Assembly (NCBI RefSeq): GCF_038502225.1
Contig: NC_091325.1
Coordinates: 32,432,956 to 32,496,955, forward strand
Direction: 5' to 3'
DNA length: 64,000 nt
DNA from: Cherax quadricarinatus
Lineage: Eukaryota > Arthropoda > Malacostraca > Decapoda > Parastacidae
The position numbers were made by a program, and so were the translations under genes. The stretch's first letter is position 1. Each line of letters opens with the position of its first letter. A model generated the notes under the pieces. It saw only the letters and a program-made list of their open reading frames with translations. It searched no databases and had not been told where the DNA came from. Shown in pieces: positions 21,640 through 32,527 of this stretch.

Positions 21640-24540
21640 TAAGTGAGGAAACCCAGACACTACAATAACACTTACACCACCTTGTCCCACACCAGCTGAT
21701 GGAGGGCCGTTTGCAGACCAGATTGTGGCCTGTTGGACTTAAAGCCAAGTCAGGTAACCAATATCTGTTCACTATTGTTGATATACCTGAGCCACTTCTT
21801 ACGCGTAATAAGCACTGCCTATCCTTTGTTTGACATTGTTGTTTTGTACATCCTCCAAATACATGTCCATAATTTTTCCACATTTTTCTTCGCAAATTAC
21901 ATTGTTTGTTGTTGTAGGTTCTGGTCCTTGATCTTCCAGAGTATCCTGTGTGAAGGTCGTACTTAGCAGACTACATGTCTACATTGTTGGAGGAACTTTA
22001 TTTGTGAATGTATTCTTATGATTTTACACACAATATTCAGAAATCATTGCTTTACAAATCTATATTGGGAATTTGGAAAAGCCTTCCTCCTCCCCCCCCC
22101 AAAAAAAAAATCAAAAGAAAAGTTTTGAGACACAATATAATGACATGTCGTTCATATATGTACATGGAATACGTCTTTAGCCTTAATTTGCTCAGGTAAA
22201 GTCATCAACAACATCCTAAATAATACTAAACCATACCAAAACCCATTATTTATTTTTTTAAATCTAATTTTAGACAAGCTTCACGGAACTTCTAGTATAG
22301 ACTCCTAGCCGCCTTCCTCACTTACTAGAATGTCCTTGCTCTGCCCTGATTGCTGACTTATTTACGACCAGGTGCTACAGACCTTCAGTCTACTTGTAAT
22401 ACTGATAAATCCTCTCCTGAGTTTGATTTTATTCTCAATACTGTCAGTGTTTACATGATTCATTCTCTTCATTGACATCGAGGAAGTTATTCTTATGTCA
22501 GGATCACGATAATTTATGAGTATTGAAGCTAATTAACCTTGACACGTTGAGATCTGATAATCTGATCCCAACCTCCCAAGTATTAAATTCTTGAATCACT
22601 CAAAGCATTGTTGATGAAATGTTTTTAATATTGTCCTTAAGGCAGTATTTCTGAGACAAAAAATAATTCTTCCACTAAGATGCATAGTTATTTTGTGAAA
22701 TATTTTCAACGATAGAATCTGGCAATATAGTTCTATTTATCTCAATTAAATGAAGGTAAGAATGTGTTATCCAAGCAATAAATTGTACTTTTTTTTCACA
22801 TGTAATTTAACATTAAGTGTTGTTCTAGTACATTCTGAATGAGCCAATGCTCATTCAGAATGATTTACTGCAGACTAGAGAAGAGTGACTGAAGTAGCTC
22901 ACAATGTCGTCTTGTCACTCTACATTTTGTCACCTACATTATATAACCTTCATTAGAGATCATAAATTCTGTCACCTACATTATGTAATGTACATTGTCA
23001 CTTACACATTTTGTTACCTTCATTATGTTAACCTACTGCTTCACTTATTTCAAGTCACGTTTATTGTTACTTGTATTATGTCGCCATTATTGTGTCACCT
23101 ACACCACTTACCAACACTACAATATACTTCTATCCGCCAGTTATTCATTCCCTTCAACACTATATATAAATTATGATAAGGAATCTCCAAAATTACTGTA
23201 TAATAAGATTCCTACCTACGACCCTTAATACTAAGAATTACGAAGTGAACTTTTAAAAACAACAAATATTAAAATTCTGGCCAACACTGGTACCACCATT
23301 CAAATAATTTATATACCGTATAAACAGTCACATAAAAAAACAGTTGAAGGGAAATGAATCAGATAGAGAAATCAGAACGTTCAACAGGGCGGTGAACAAC
23401 AGAGAATCAAGAGCTTTTGTGTTCTAATTGTGGGCGAGGATATTGGACGGAGTTAGACGGAAGGTAAAGGGCAGGAAGGGCTGCTTGGGTAGGACCGAGG
23501 GAGGAGTGACATGAGAGTGGAAGGTGGGATGGAGAGTTTTGACTGCAGGGAATGATGTGGGCGAAGAGCGGGGAAGGAAGGGCGAAGTAAGCGAAAAAAA
23601 AGAAGCAGAGTAAGGTAGGATGGAGACTTTAAGAAGACCGAGGGGAGGAGGATGGAGGATGAGAAAGAGTAGACGGAGGTTCTAGATACAGATGACTGCA
23701 GTATGGAGGTCGGGGTAGGATGGAGGTCAAAGGACTGGCAGAGGCTGAGCCACACACCATGCTGCAGTAATATTTGGTAATACAATCAGGCAGCACAGTC
23801 TTGTCTCACAAAAATTGCCGATATCGCTGCCATTTCGGAAATTTAACCCCCGTTTCCCTATCCCCACTGTCCTTCCAGAAGAATCATCAAAATTTAGATT
23901 TTTTCAACGAGAGCTTGGCGCTAGTGGATATTACCAGATGTAGGAGGCGCCTCAGTGGCCTGTGTCCCACACGTAATATTGAGATTATAAGCATTAAGCT
24001 TCAGCAGGCAGGCAGGAAATAGTGTCCAAAACGCAACATTAAAAACGTTTTTAACTTTGTCCATAAAACTCCGAAGTACTTCCCTTTTTACAGAGTTAAC
24101 TAAGAGTTCATTATTATTGAACCGTGGCTCTTAGGAAAACTCTTGATTCCCGCTGCTTGTAATGTGTCGTCTAATAATGTGTTGTGTCCCACTGCTTCCA
24201 CTCATAATTCTCCATGTCTGCTGCATCCTGTTATGAGAACATTTTAACGTCGAGTTTGACTCTCAAGTGAATGAAACTTTGTTTATTATATGAGGGTCTT
24301 ACATAAGTGCAGCTTCATCCAATGAGATTCAAACTTGAGAAAACATTGCTAAGTAAACAACACACTCTCATGAAGCGTTTATTACTGTTATTTTTTTTTT
24401 TAATTCAATGCGCCATGAGATGAAAGGATAAGCTTTCATTTGTTTCTGTTTACTTTATTTATAGTCAGTTTTTAATACTTCACAATTTTAGAAAGAAAAA
24501 GAAAATATATTTTATTTTTATTCTCAATACTTCATTCAGT
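21640..24540. other. AT-rich interval without recognisable genes
   Basis: No convincing coding region on either strand. It contains A/T homopolymers near 22100 and 22250, a perfect hairpin at 22831-22862, a (ATTNNGTCACCTACATTATGT)-like loose repetition at 22915-23110, and a purine-rich plus strand at 23450-23720 that generates a low-complexity Ser/Leu/Pro minus frame. Confidence 0.5.
22831..22862. repeat. Perfect 14-bp inverted repeat (hairpin)
   Basis: CATTCTGAATGAGC and its exact reverse complement, separated by CAAT. There is no U tract or gene beside it, so I assign no terminator role. Confidence 0.85.
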
Positions 24541-25583
24541 TTGGTAACAGAGCTACAGATGTCCCTCTAAACATAATGATAAACGGATCACCTATCACAA
24601 AGCTAACAGAGGGAAAATTCTTAGGAATCCACCTTGATAATAGACTCAAATTTCATACACATATACAACAAATTTCTAAGAAAATTTCCAAGACTGTAGG
24701 CATACTATCAAAGATACGGTACTATGTTCCACAGTCAGCCCTCCTGGCCCTTTATCACTCTCTTATTTACCCCTATCTCACCTATGGAATTTGTGCATGG
24801 GGCTCAACAACAACTAACCATCTCAGACCACTAATTACCCAACAAAAGGCTGCAGTTAGAATGATAACAAATTCTCACTACAGGCAGCACACTCCACCAA
24901 TGTTCAATTCACTAAACCTACTCACCATACAAAACATCCACACTTATTACTGCACCTATTACATACATAGAACACTTAACTCTGATATTAACCCTCCCCT
25001 CAAACATCTCCTTGCCAACCTCAACAGAACACATGACGATAACACAAGGCACAGATCACTCTTTGATGTTCCTCGTGTCCATCTCACACTATGCAAAAAC
25101 TCAATGCACATAAAAGGCCCTAAAATCTGGAATTCATTACCTGTAAATATAAAAGAAACACTACCTGTTTATAAATTCAAGTCTCTTCTCAAAGATCACC
25201 TACTCACCCAAAACCAAATAAATACTGAATAACTCAACATTATAAATTGTGTATCTTAAATGTTTCTCACAATTATATCACATAAATGTTAAACCTAAAA
25301 CCCAATCTAACTTTATTATTTTTTAAATACGCTACCTAACAGAATACTCCATACGACTGAATGTACAACAATGTAAAACACTTGTGCTTTATAGTAATCT
25401 GTTTACATTAATGTTTTATCACTGATTTCATCATTGCTTAGTTAATCTTAAGTTAATTTTAAGCCAGCCCGTAATGCTATGCATAGTATAAGTGGCTTTG
25501 GCATGCTGCTCTTATCTGTATTTTTTTGTACCTCTGTATGTGTGCTCAAATTGTAAATAAATAAATAAATAAATAAATAAATA
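24540..25583 (+). mobile_element. LINE family F: 5'-truncated LINE with (AAAT)n tail
   Basis: Coding for the RT C-terminal part is followed by about 320 bp of 3' UTR and a perfect (AAAT)n tail at 25552-25583, after which unrelated sequence resumes. 5' truncation is at about 24540. Confidence 0.85.
24543..25232 (+). pseudogene. LINE F RT C-terminal region (open, 5' truncated)
   Basis: Open over about 230 codons: GKFLGIHLDNRLKFHTHIQQ (post-palm LG motif), YHSLIYPYLTYGICAWGSTT, QQKAAVRMI, FNSLNLLTIQNIHTYYCTYY, GPKIWNSLPVNIKETLPVYK and FKSLLKDHLL at the end. This is the conserved thumb/C-terminal layout of Jockey/CR1-group ORF2 proteins. The palm, including the YADD motif, is missing. The ATG at 24576 is internal. 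It is not related at high identity to the other LINEs here. Confidence 0.83.
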
Positions 25584-25589
25584 CAAAAT

Positions 25590-26265
25590 CTGATAATTGT
25601 TGAAATCTTAACAAGTTTAAAAAACTTAAGTTTTAGAGTTGCAACAACGCAAATCAGCTTAAGCTTGACCATTATTGCAAGAATGAACTCGAACAGAAAA
25701 GACATTGCCTGGTTATTGCATAGAAAATTATATCTCGATTCATTCAACAAAAATGGCAAATTGAAATGCACGTAGCCCAAAACCAATCCAAAAATTGCTT
25801 CAGGTATGACACACAAACATTAAAAACTTGAAGTTGATTACAATGGTATTGGAGTAATCGTATAAAAATCAATATCACAGTTACTTAATAAATTGGGAAG
25901 TTGGAACACAGCCCAATGAAAATACAAACTTCGTCTATATCAAAATACAACAGCGCTGACAGTTTCAAATCATGTATGAGAGGCATTTTCCACATATCTC
26001 GAGGAAAGTGAAAATCCCTACTAATTCGATTATGCTGGAAAATTGTCCCCTCAAAAAAAAAAAAAAAAAAACCGTACACAGCCTGACTCTTTGGAGAAAA
26101 AATTTTTCTAATGAATTTTATCAGCGTTTGAAGGCTGGACGTATTCAAAAAAAAAAAAATAATTCACAAGTCATACAAAGGAAAAAAAATACATTACAAC
26201 TATTTTATTAAAATGACATAACTGTTCCAAAACTATATCGGCACCTACTATTAGCATTTATGTCG
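25590..26265. other. AT-rich interval with A-runs, no genes
   Basis: Poly(A) runs occur at about 26051-26070, 26148-26158 and 26180-26188. Open frames here are low complexity. I see no retroelement motif. Confidence 0.5.
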
Positions 26266-26269
26266 AGCC

Positions 26270-26800
26270 AATCAGTCTCAGCTAGTTTACTCCTCTTTCA
26301 TTCTACTCACAGCTTCTCGTACTTCCCCAATACTCACATCTGGTTCTTCCTCACTCCTTCAATATGTTATACCTCCCTGCCCAATGCATGAAATCACAGT
26401 TTCCGTATCATCATCAACATTTAACAGTTGCTCAGAATATTCCTTACATCTCAATACCTCCCGCTCCTATCTGACAACTCTTTTTTTTACAATTTTTAAC
26501 TGTCAAATCCATTCGCTTCCTAAGCTTTCTCAACTTATTAATCTCACTCCTTTTCTTATTCTTAGTAAAATTTGTTGACAGCATCTCACTTATTTGCTCT
26601 CCTTTTACATTTGTTCACCACTCTTTTAACTTCTCTTCTTCTCTCCATATACTCCTTCCTTATATAAAACACTTCTAGTTTGTACAAACGTCTCATATAC
26701 TAACTTTTTCTCTCTTACTACTCTCTCTTCACATCATTTTACCAGTCGCTCTTCTTTTCTCTCGCACTCGCCCTCCTTGACCTTCAGATTTTTGCTCATT
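26270..26800 (-). pseudogene. LINE family H fragment: endonuclease-RT linker region
   Basis: Minus-strand translation gives EVLRCKEYSEQLLNVDDDT, EEEPDVSIGEVREAVSRMKE (the block just before an RT GKAPG motif) near 26470-26290, and upstream basic text such as LRKLRKRMDLTVKN. These match the E-YFEQLLN...EP-I...EV--A---K linker common in LINE ORF2 proteins. A stop interrupts between the two main motifs and the RT itself is absent. Confidence 0.6.
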
Positions 26801-26807
26801 ATTATTA

Positions 26808-26840
26808 TAATCCTGTGGGAGCGCTAAACCCGTAGGATTA
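26808..26840. repeat. Interrupted hairpin TAATCCT...AGGATTA
   Basis: TAATCCT-GT-GGG, an AGCGCTAAA loop containing the palindrome AGCGCT, then CCC-GT-AGGATTA: ten paired bases with a symmetric GT/GT bulge. Probably part of a dispersed repeat, but only one copy is seen in this window. Confidence 0.6.
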
Positions 26841-27239
26841 TACTCAGTAGTTTTTATAAAGATTACCTTAAAAAATAGAGAGAAAAAAATAATTATTGGT
26901 TTCATGGGGGGTGTTATTTTGACACCCCTAATGCAAAACTGGGATGAAAGATAATGGTCTAGTTGACCTCACATAATTATAAAAGTCTTAATGCTTGTGT
27001 AGCAGCAAGGTTTTACCGTTTTTCAATGGCTTGTCCCTTAAAAAATGTTGAAGTTCATTTTTTTTTTTTGATGATTTTGGGGAAATCTATATAAAAACCG
27101 GTAAAGACTATCGCATGTGTCTGTTGTTACAGGTGTAAAACCATCATTCCTCAATATTATGTGGAAAAATCGTGGCATTCTGCAAATTAGTTTTCGCAAA
27201 ACACGTATCGAAAAGGGAATAACTTACTCCTGAGAAAAC

Positions 27240-29034
27240 CAGAAATACCATTTTCTATAAAACTATAAAACTCGCTGCAACCACTACCTACCATCGATAC
27301 TTCAACTCTTGAAGATACCCACCCGCTTACTAGACCTATTACATTACTAGAGATAAGTCAGGTTATTGGAAGAATGAGAAATAGAGCCCCTGGCCTCTCT
27401 GGAATAACAATGAAACAAATAAAGTACCTACCTAGAAATTGCAAACAGTCCTTGGTAAATATCTTTAATACCATCTTGGCCTCAGGACATTTTCCAGTTG
27501 TTTTTAGACTGCTAGGATGATCTTTCTTGGTAAGCCCAATAAAGACATCCACCAACCATGGAACTATAGACCTATATCTTTACTTGAAGTCACTGGAAAA
27601 GTTCTTGAGAAAGTCATTTCCAACAGATTGAATTACTATATGGAGTTTAATCACTTTTTTACTGAAAAACAATTTGGCTTTAGAACACATAGAGGTACCA
27701 ATCATGCAATAAATGTTATTTTTGACACTGTAGCAAGTCTAAAACAGCAGGGCAATCTTGCCTTAATTGCCACCAGAGATGTTCATAAAGCTTTTGATAG
27801 CTTATGGCATGATGGCCTTATATACAAACTCATTGACCTACCAGACCATAACTGGACTTTTCTCAGAGTAATTTATAATTTCTTAACTCAAAGAAAAATC
27901 ATTCCCACCTTTCATGGCAAGTCGACAGAACCTTTTATACCGACGGCCGGTGTCCCACAAGGTTCTTGTCTCAGTCCACTTCTGTTTAACATTTATGTGA
28001 ATGACCTTCCTCAACCAGAGTTTAATGACACAATTGTGACACAGTTTGCAGATGATGTTATTCATGTCGTCTCATCAACTCCAGTAACAGGAAAATACAA
28101 GTATGAGAGAGTCATAGAAAAAATGAATATTGAACTTCGTCGAACATCTAATTGGGAGAAGAAATGGAGAATTACGACTAATCCCGACAAGGTCCTGTTA
28201 GCACGATAGGATGTTTTGCATCAACCATCGAAGATAAAGGGGGTATCTCCATCAGAGGTACACCTGTAGCCATTAGAAACCCTAACAAGATCTTGGGATA
28301 TGAAATAGACAGGCTGCTCCACTCAACATCTCATGTAACTAAAAAGATCAACACAGCCAAAGCCGGTCTTAGCAGACTCTTTCGATTCAATCAAGCCCCT
28401 CAACATGTCAAAAAACATCTGTATAAAATGATAATAAGACCTATACTCGAATACCCTTGTGTCCCAATGTCATTAACAACAAAGACCAACATGCTACGGT
28501 TACAAAGGGTCCAGAATAGAGCTCTTCGCTTTATTACCGATACCAGGAGGAGAGACAGAGTTAAAATGGCAGATTTACACACACAACAAGATATTACTGC
28601 CATAAATGTACGCCTTGACACCCTAAAAAAGAAACAACTTTATACAATGCAAGAACTATACATGCCAGATAGAGAACATCCTATACAAGTGATAAATACC
28701 ACCGATTACACCATCAATACTCCGCCTCACAGGACTCAAAGAATTACTCTCCCACAGAGGGTTCGTCGTTTTATTCATAAAGATGATTACCCTCGACCCA
28801 TGATTTTGAGCAACTTACCTGATGAAGAAGATTGGATATCACCAGAACCCTTCTATGTATACTGAGAAAATCATCGCCCCCAATTAGGGAGACGTCTTAA
28901 ATAACTTTCTAATGTAAAATTATGCTATTGACTATTGTTGGACACCACCATTAAGAAGCTATTGTCACGAACTTATAAACTGGCCAGAAAATTATTGCCT
29001 TTCTTGTCGTATAAATATCCGTTGTGCAATCGCG

Positions 29035-29078
<44 letters not shown>
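27240..29078 (+). mobile_element. LINE family G: Jockey-like LINE, 5' truncated, with 44-bp poly(A)
   Basis: RT and C-terminal coding (27350-28865) is followed by a short 3' UTR and an uninterrupted poly(A) at 29035-29078. Poly(A), not a short tandem tail, separates this copy from families A, D and E. The 5' boundary is estimated; 26840-27240 shows nothing recognisable. Confidence 0.85.
27350..28865 (+). pseudogene. LINE G reverse transcriptase and C-terminal region, frameshifted
   Basis: Three frames are needed. Frame 1 (27351-27515): MRNRAPGLSGITMKQIKYLP (RT block 1). Frame 2 (27517-28209): FLGKPNKDIHQPWNYRPISL, TEKQFGFRTHRGTNHA, ATRDVHKAFDSLWHDGL, TAGVPQGSCLSPLLFNIYVN and VTQFADDVIHVV with intact FADD. 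Frame 3 (28293-28865): NPNKILGYEIDR just upstream, then LYKMIIRPILEYPCV and LQRVQNRALRFITDTRRR. Apart from the frameshifts near 27515 and 28200-28290 the motifs are well kept. The Jockey-like label comes from motif style and poly(A). Confidence 0.83.
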
Positions 29079-29080
<2 letters not shown>

Positions 29081-29429
29081 AATTGCAACTTGTATAACTA
29101 CTACCAATTCAGAGTCATGTACTTATATACGTATTATAACTATGTGACTCTGATGGGTTACTATTATACCCCTTAAAGAATATCTTATCAATTCACATAC
29201 ACTTTTTAAATTACACCAAAGTGGTTGGGCCACTTACCTTTTATATCCTACCTCTCCCCCCACCTCCCACCCTTTTCCAATATTTCCATCCTTACCCATC
29301 CTTCTTCCTTACCCATCTTACCAAAGCTCTGGTCATCAGAAGAAGAAGAAGAAGTGGCGGGACCGTCATCGTCCTCCCCTCGTAGCAGCACAAGTGCAAC
29401 TGAGGAGCTCACACTCGGAACACTACCTG

Positions 29430-29995
29430 GATATTCTTGGAATTAACGCCCCCGCGTCTCGGCCTACGACCAGGTCTCCTGGTAGATCAGGGCCTAATCA
29501 ACCAGGCTGTTACCGCTAGCTGCACGTAGTCAAATGTATGAATCACAGCCTGGCTGATCCGGCACTAAGTATCTGTCCAGCTCTCTCTTGAAGGCAGCCA
29601 GAGGCCTATTGGTAATTCCCCTTATGCTTGGTGGGAGGCTGTTGAACAGTCTTGGGCCCCCGACACTTATGGAGTTTTCTCTTAGTGTACAAATGCTCCC
29701 CTACTTTTCACTGGGGGGTATTCTGCATCGCCTGCCCAGTCTTTTACTTTCGTAGGGAGTGATTTCTATGTGCAGATTCGGGACCATTTTTTCCAGGATC
29801 TCCCAATTGTAGATTATGATATATCTCTCTCGCTTGCGTTCCAGAGAATACAAGTCAAGTGTTTCCAAGCGTTCCCAGTACTTGAGGTGTTTGATGGAAC
29901 TCATACGCACAGTAAAGGTTCTCTGTACATTCTCTAGTATCGTATCGTCAGAAAAAGATGTCATGTTGTGTATTTTCACAAAAATAGTAATAAAA
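29430..29995 (-). mobile_element. LINE family D 3' fragment (second copy)
   Basis: Minus strand from about 29995: ENVQRTFTVRMSSIKHLKYW, RLETLDLYSLERKRERYII, NWEILEKMVPNLHIEI, ESKRLGRRCRIPPSEK, then 3' terminal sequence (GACCAGGTCTCCTGGTAG) matching the LINE D end at 30801-30960. 5' truncated: only the last ~190 codons and terminus remain. Confidence 0.82.
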
Positions 29996-30056
29996 AGCAT
30001 AATTTTTAGTTAAAATAAGAAAGAAAAAAAATGGGACATGGCATCATATCCTCTTG

Positions 30057-30057
<1 letters not shown>

Positions 30058-30123
<66 letters not shown>

Positions 30124-30142
30124 AAACAACAACAACAACAAC
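30058..30142. repeat. (CAA)n microsatellite
   Basis: About 28 CAA trinucleotides, with one AAA variant near 30121. Confidence 0.97.
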
Positions 30143-30289
30143 AAGATGCATTTTTGGGAAAAGATATTTAGAAATATATTATAAACAAGCAGATTGTATC
30201 AACAAGTTGCCAGATTTTTGCACTATTTTCAGTAAGAGAAAAAATATATCATAATTTTTCGTTTTTTTTTTCTGTTTCTAACTTCCGTT

Positions 30290-30799
30290 TCACCTCTCTG
30301 TTACTTTCAGATGCTGTTCTCTTTGTATCTCATCTACCGCTTACTTTCACTGTAACTACAACTAAACAAAATGATCTGATATATTTGTTGCCCTTCTATG
30401 AACATGTACATTATTAGGTCTACCCATCAATCTTTCATCTTCTAAAACATAGTCCATCAAACTACTGTCATTTCCCCCTATATCATATCTCGTATATTTA
30501 TTTATCCAATTTTTTATTAAAATATGTACTACCTATTACCAGACTTATTTGTGTACAAAGCTCAATCAAATGCTTCCCTTTAGTTATCTATCATTTACCC
30601 CTGGCACCCCAAACTTACCTGCTATGCCTTTTATAACAGTTTCTCACACTTTGGTATTCAAGTCCCCTACCACAATTACTCTCACACTTGGTTTCAAACT
30701 TCCTAAGCCCTCACATAACATCTCCCTAACTCATTCTCTCTCTAAATTCCTGTCTTTTCCAGGTGCATAAACACTTATTATAACCCACTTTTTGTATCC
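30290..30799 (-). pseudogene. LINE family H fragment: APE endonuclease remnant
   Basis: Minus strand from 30799: WVIISVYAPGKDRNLERE, VRVIVVGDLNTKV (metal-binding Asp/Asn), then after several stops DSSLMDYVLEDERLMGRPNN and ATNISDHFV (SDH motif) near 30375. These are APE endonuclease blocks in the correct order. The LINE D 3' terminus abuts the upstream end at 30800, so LINE D probably inserted here. The linker fragment at 26270-26800 could be the continuation of the same element, displaced by later insertions. Confidence 0.7.
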
Positions 30800-30949
30800 T
30801 ACCTGGAGAGAGTTCCGGGGGTCAACGCCCCCGCGGCCCGGTCTGTGACTAGGCCTCCTGATGGATCATAGCCTGATCAATCAGGCTGTTACTGCTGGCT
30901 GCACGCAATCCAACGTACGAGCCACAGCCCAGCTGGTCAGGTACTGACT

Positions 30950-32149
30950 TTAGGTGTTTGTCCAGTGCCTGCTTGAAGACAGCCAGGGGTCTATTGGTAA
31001 TCCCCTTATGTATGCTGGGAGGCAGTTGAACAGTCTCAGGTCCCTGGCACTTATTGTATTGTCTCTTAACGTGCTAGTGGCATCCCTGCTTTTCATTGGG
31101 GGGATGTTGCATCGTCTGCCAAGTCTTTTGCTTTCGTTGTGAGTGATTTTCGTGTGCAAGTTCGGTACTAGTCCCTCTAGGATTTTCCAGGTGTATATAA
31201 TCATGTATCTCTCCCGCCTGCCTTCCAGGGAGTACAGGTTCAGGAACTTCAAGCGCTCCCAGTAATTGAGGTGTTTTATCTCCGTACATTTTCTAGGTCA
31301 GCAATTTCACCTGCCTTGAAAGGTGCTGTTAGTGTGCAGCAATATTCCAGCCTAGATAGAACAAGCGACCTGAAGAGTTTATCCATCCTGTCATTTTTCT
31401 AGCAGATGCGACTGATACAATGTTATGGTCCTTGAAGGTGAGATCCTCCGACATGATCACTCCCAGGTCTTTGACGTTGGTTTTTCGCTCTATTTTGTCG
31501 AAGGAATTTGTTTTGTACTCTGATGAAGTTTTAATTTCCTCATGTTTACAATATCGGAGTAATTGAATTTTTTCATCGTTGGACTTCATATTGTTTTCTG
31601 CAGCCCACTGAAAGGTTTGGTTGATGTCCACCTGTAGCATTGCAGTGTCTGCAATGGAAGACACTGCCATGCAGATTCGGGTGTCATCTGCAAAGGAAGA
31701 CACGGTGCTGTGGCTGACATCCTTGTCTATGTCAGATATGAGGATGAGAAACAAGATGGGAGCGAGTACTGTGCCTTGTGGAACAGAGCTTTTCACCGTA
31801 GCCGCCTCAGACTTTACTCTGTTGACTACTACTCTTTGTGTTCTGTTTGTGAGGAAATTATAGATACATCTACCAACTTTTCTTGTTATATCTTTAGCAC
31901 GCATTTTGTGCGCTTTTACACCATGGTCACACTTGTCGAAGGCTTTTGCAAAGTCTGTATATATTACATCTGCATTCTTTTTGTCTTCTAGTGCATCTAG
32001 AACCTTGTCGTAGTGATCCAGTAGCTGAGACAGACAGGAGCGACCTGCTCTCAGCCCATGTTGCCCTGGGTTGTGTAATTGATGGGTATCTAGATGGGTG
32101 GCGATCTTGCTTCTTAGGACCCTTTCAAAGATTTTTATGATATGGGATG
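30950..32149 (-). pseudogene. LINE D reverse transcriptase, C-terminal two-thirds
   Basis: Catalyses target-primed cDNA synthesis in an intact element. From 32149 the frame runs IIKIFERVLRSKIATHL, the fingers/palm motifs, intact FADD near 31690 and on to GRLFYLGWNIAAH at about 31330. There a frameshift moves it to 31252-30950: LNLYSLEGRRERYMIIYTW, NESKRLGRRCNIPP and ARDLRLFNCLPAYIRGL. The amino-terminal RT blocks lie 10.6 kb away at 42745-43000. The only large lesions are the insertion and one frameshift, so the copy was probably fairly young when interrupted. Confidence 0.88.
32137..32149. repeat. 13-bp target duplication, copy 1
   Basis: ATGATATGGGATG, part of the LINE D RT codons for TSHII on the minus strand. 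Three further exact copies lie at 39863, 40415 and 42745. Confidence 0.93.
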
Positions 32150-32180
32150 ATATTAAGACACATGTGCAACATCTGGGTAT

Positions 32181-32230
32181 CTTTATTGTAGACGTTTCGC
32201 CATCCAGTGGCTTCATCAATACAAATTCTA
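32181..32230 (-). ncRNA. Hammerhead ribozyme-like motif 3 (core variant)
   Basis: Minus strand: TTTGTA, TTGATGA, AGCCAC-TGGA-TGGC, GAAACGTC, TACAA. TTGTA and TACAA pair perfectly as stem I. C3 is T, which would weaken or abolish cleavage. Confidence 0.5.
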
Positions 32231-32452
32231 GGACATAGCTTGAAGACAGTAGGACTATATACAGAAGATGAGGTAATCAGTCCCTCAACCTTGGAGTAGG
32301 TGCGAAGAGCACCGTAGTCGTGGAGATTCTGAAGCAGAAGCAAGGAGCCTGGCGCTTATATAGTAACGTCAGGTGTAGCAGACGAGGGCATAGTCACTGG
32401 TAGGCGGGATTCCCCAGTGGAAGTAGGTCCTTCCCAAAAAGATGGGTTAGTT

Positions 32453-32497
32453 GTAGTAGTAGTTGTCGTAGTCGTGAAGGTTATGTACATGTCCTCA
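32453..32497 (+). repeat. 45-bp direct repeat, left copy
   Basis: GTAGTAGTAGTTGTCGTAGT through GTCCTCA, identical to 39562-39606. The two copies lie on either side of the LINE E plus satellite block. Confidence 0.88.
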
Positions 32498-32518
32498 GAA
32501 TCAAGAGATGGGTTAGTT

Positions 32519-32527
32519 GTAGTAGTA
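32519..32527. repeat. 9-bp probable target duplication of LINE E + satellite, left copy
   Basis: GTAGTAGTA directly before the LINE E 3' tail; the matching copy is at 39562-39570. The GTA repeat leaves the exact length uncertain. Confidence 0.6.

Larger units (their letters stand above)
30801..32149 (-). mobile_element. LINE family D, 3' half (RT palm to 3' end), separated from its 5' half by an insertion block
   Basis: The minus-strand sequence ends at 30801 with the family D terminus. Its upstream edge at 32149 falls inside an RT codon run that continues without loss at 42757. It carries RT blocks HGLRAGRSCLSQLLDHYDKV, VIYTDFAKAFDKCDHG, SVPQGTVLAPILFLILIS and SSFADDTRICMAV (intact FADD), then KDLGVIMSEDLTFKDH, and a C-terminal part in another frame. 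Confidence 0.92.

Noticed and set aside
23453..23785. Minus-strand open frame of 110 codons
   Set aside because: It reads a purine-rich strand as Ser/Leu/Pro low complexity with no motif or homologue pattern.
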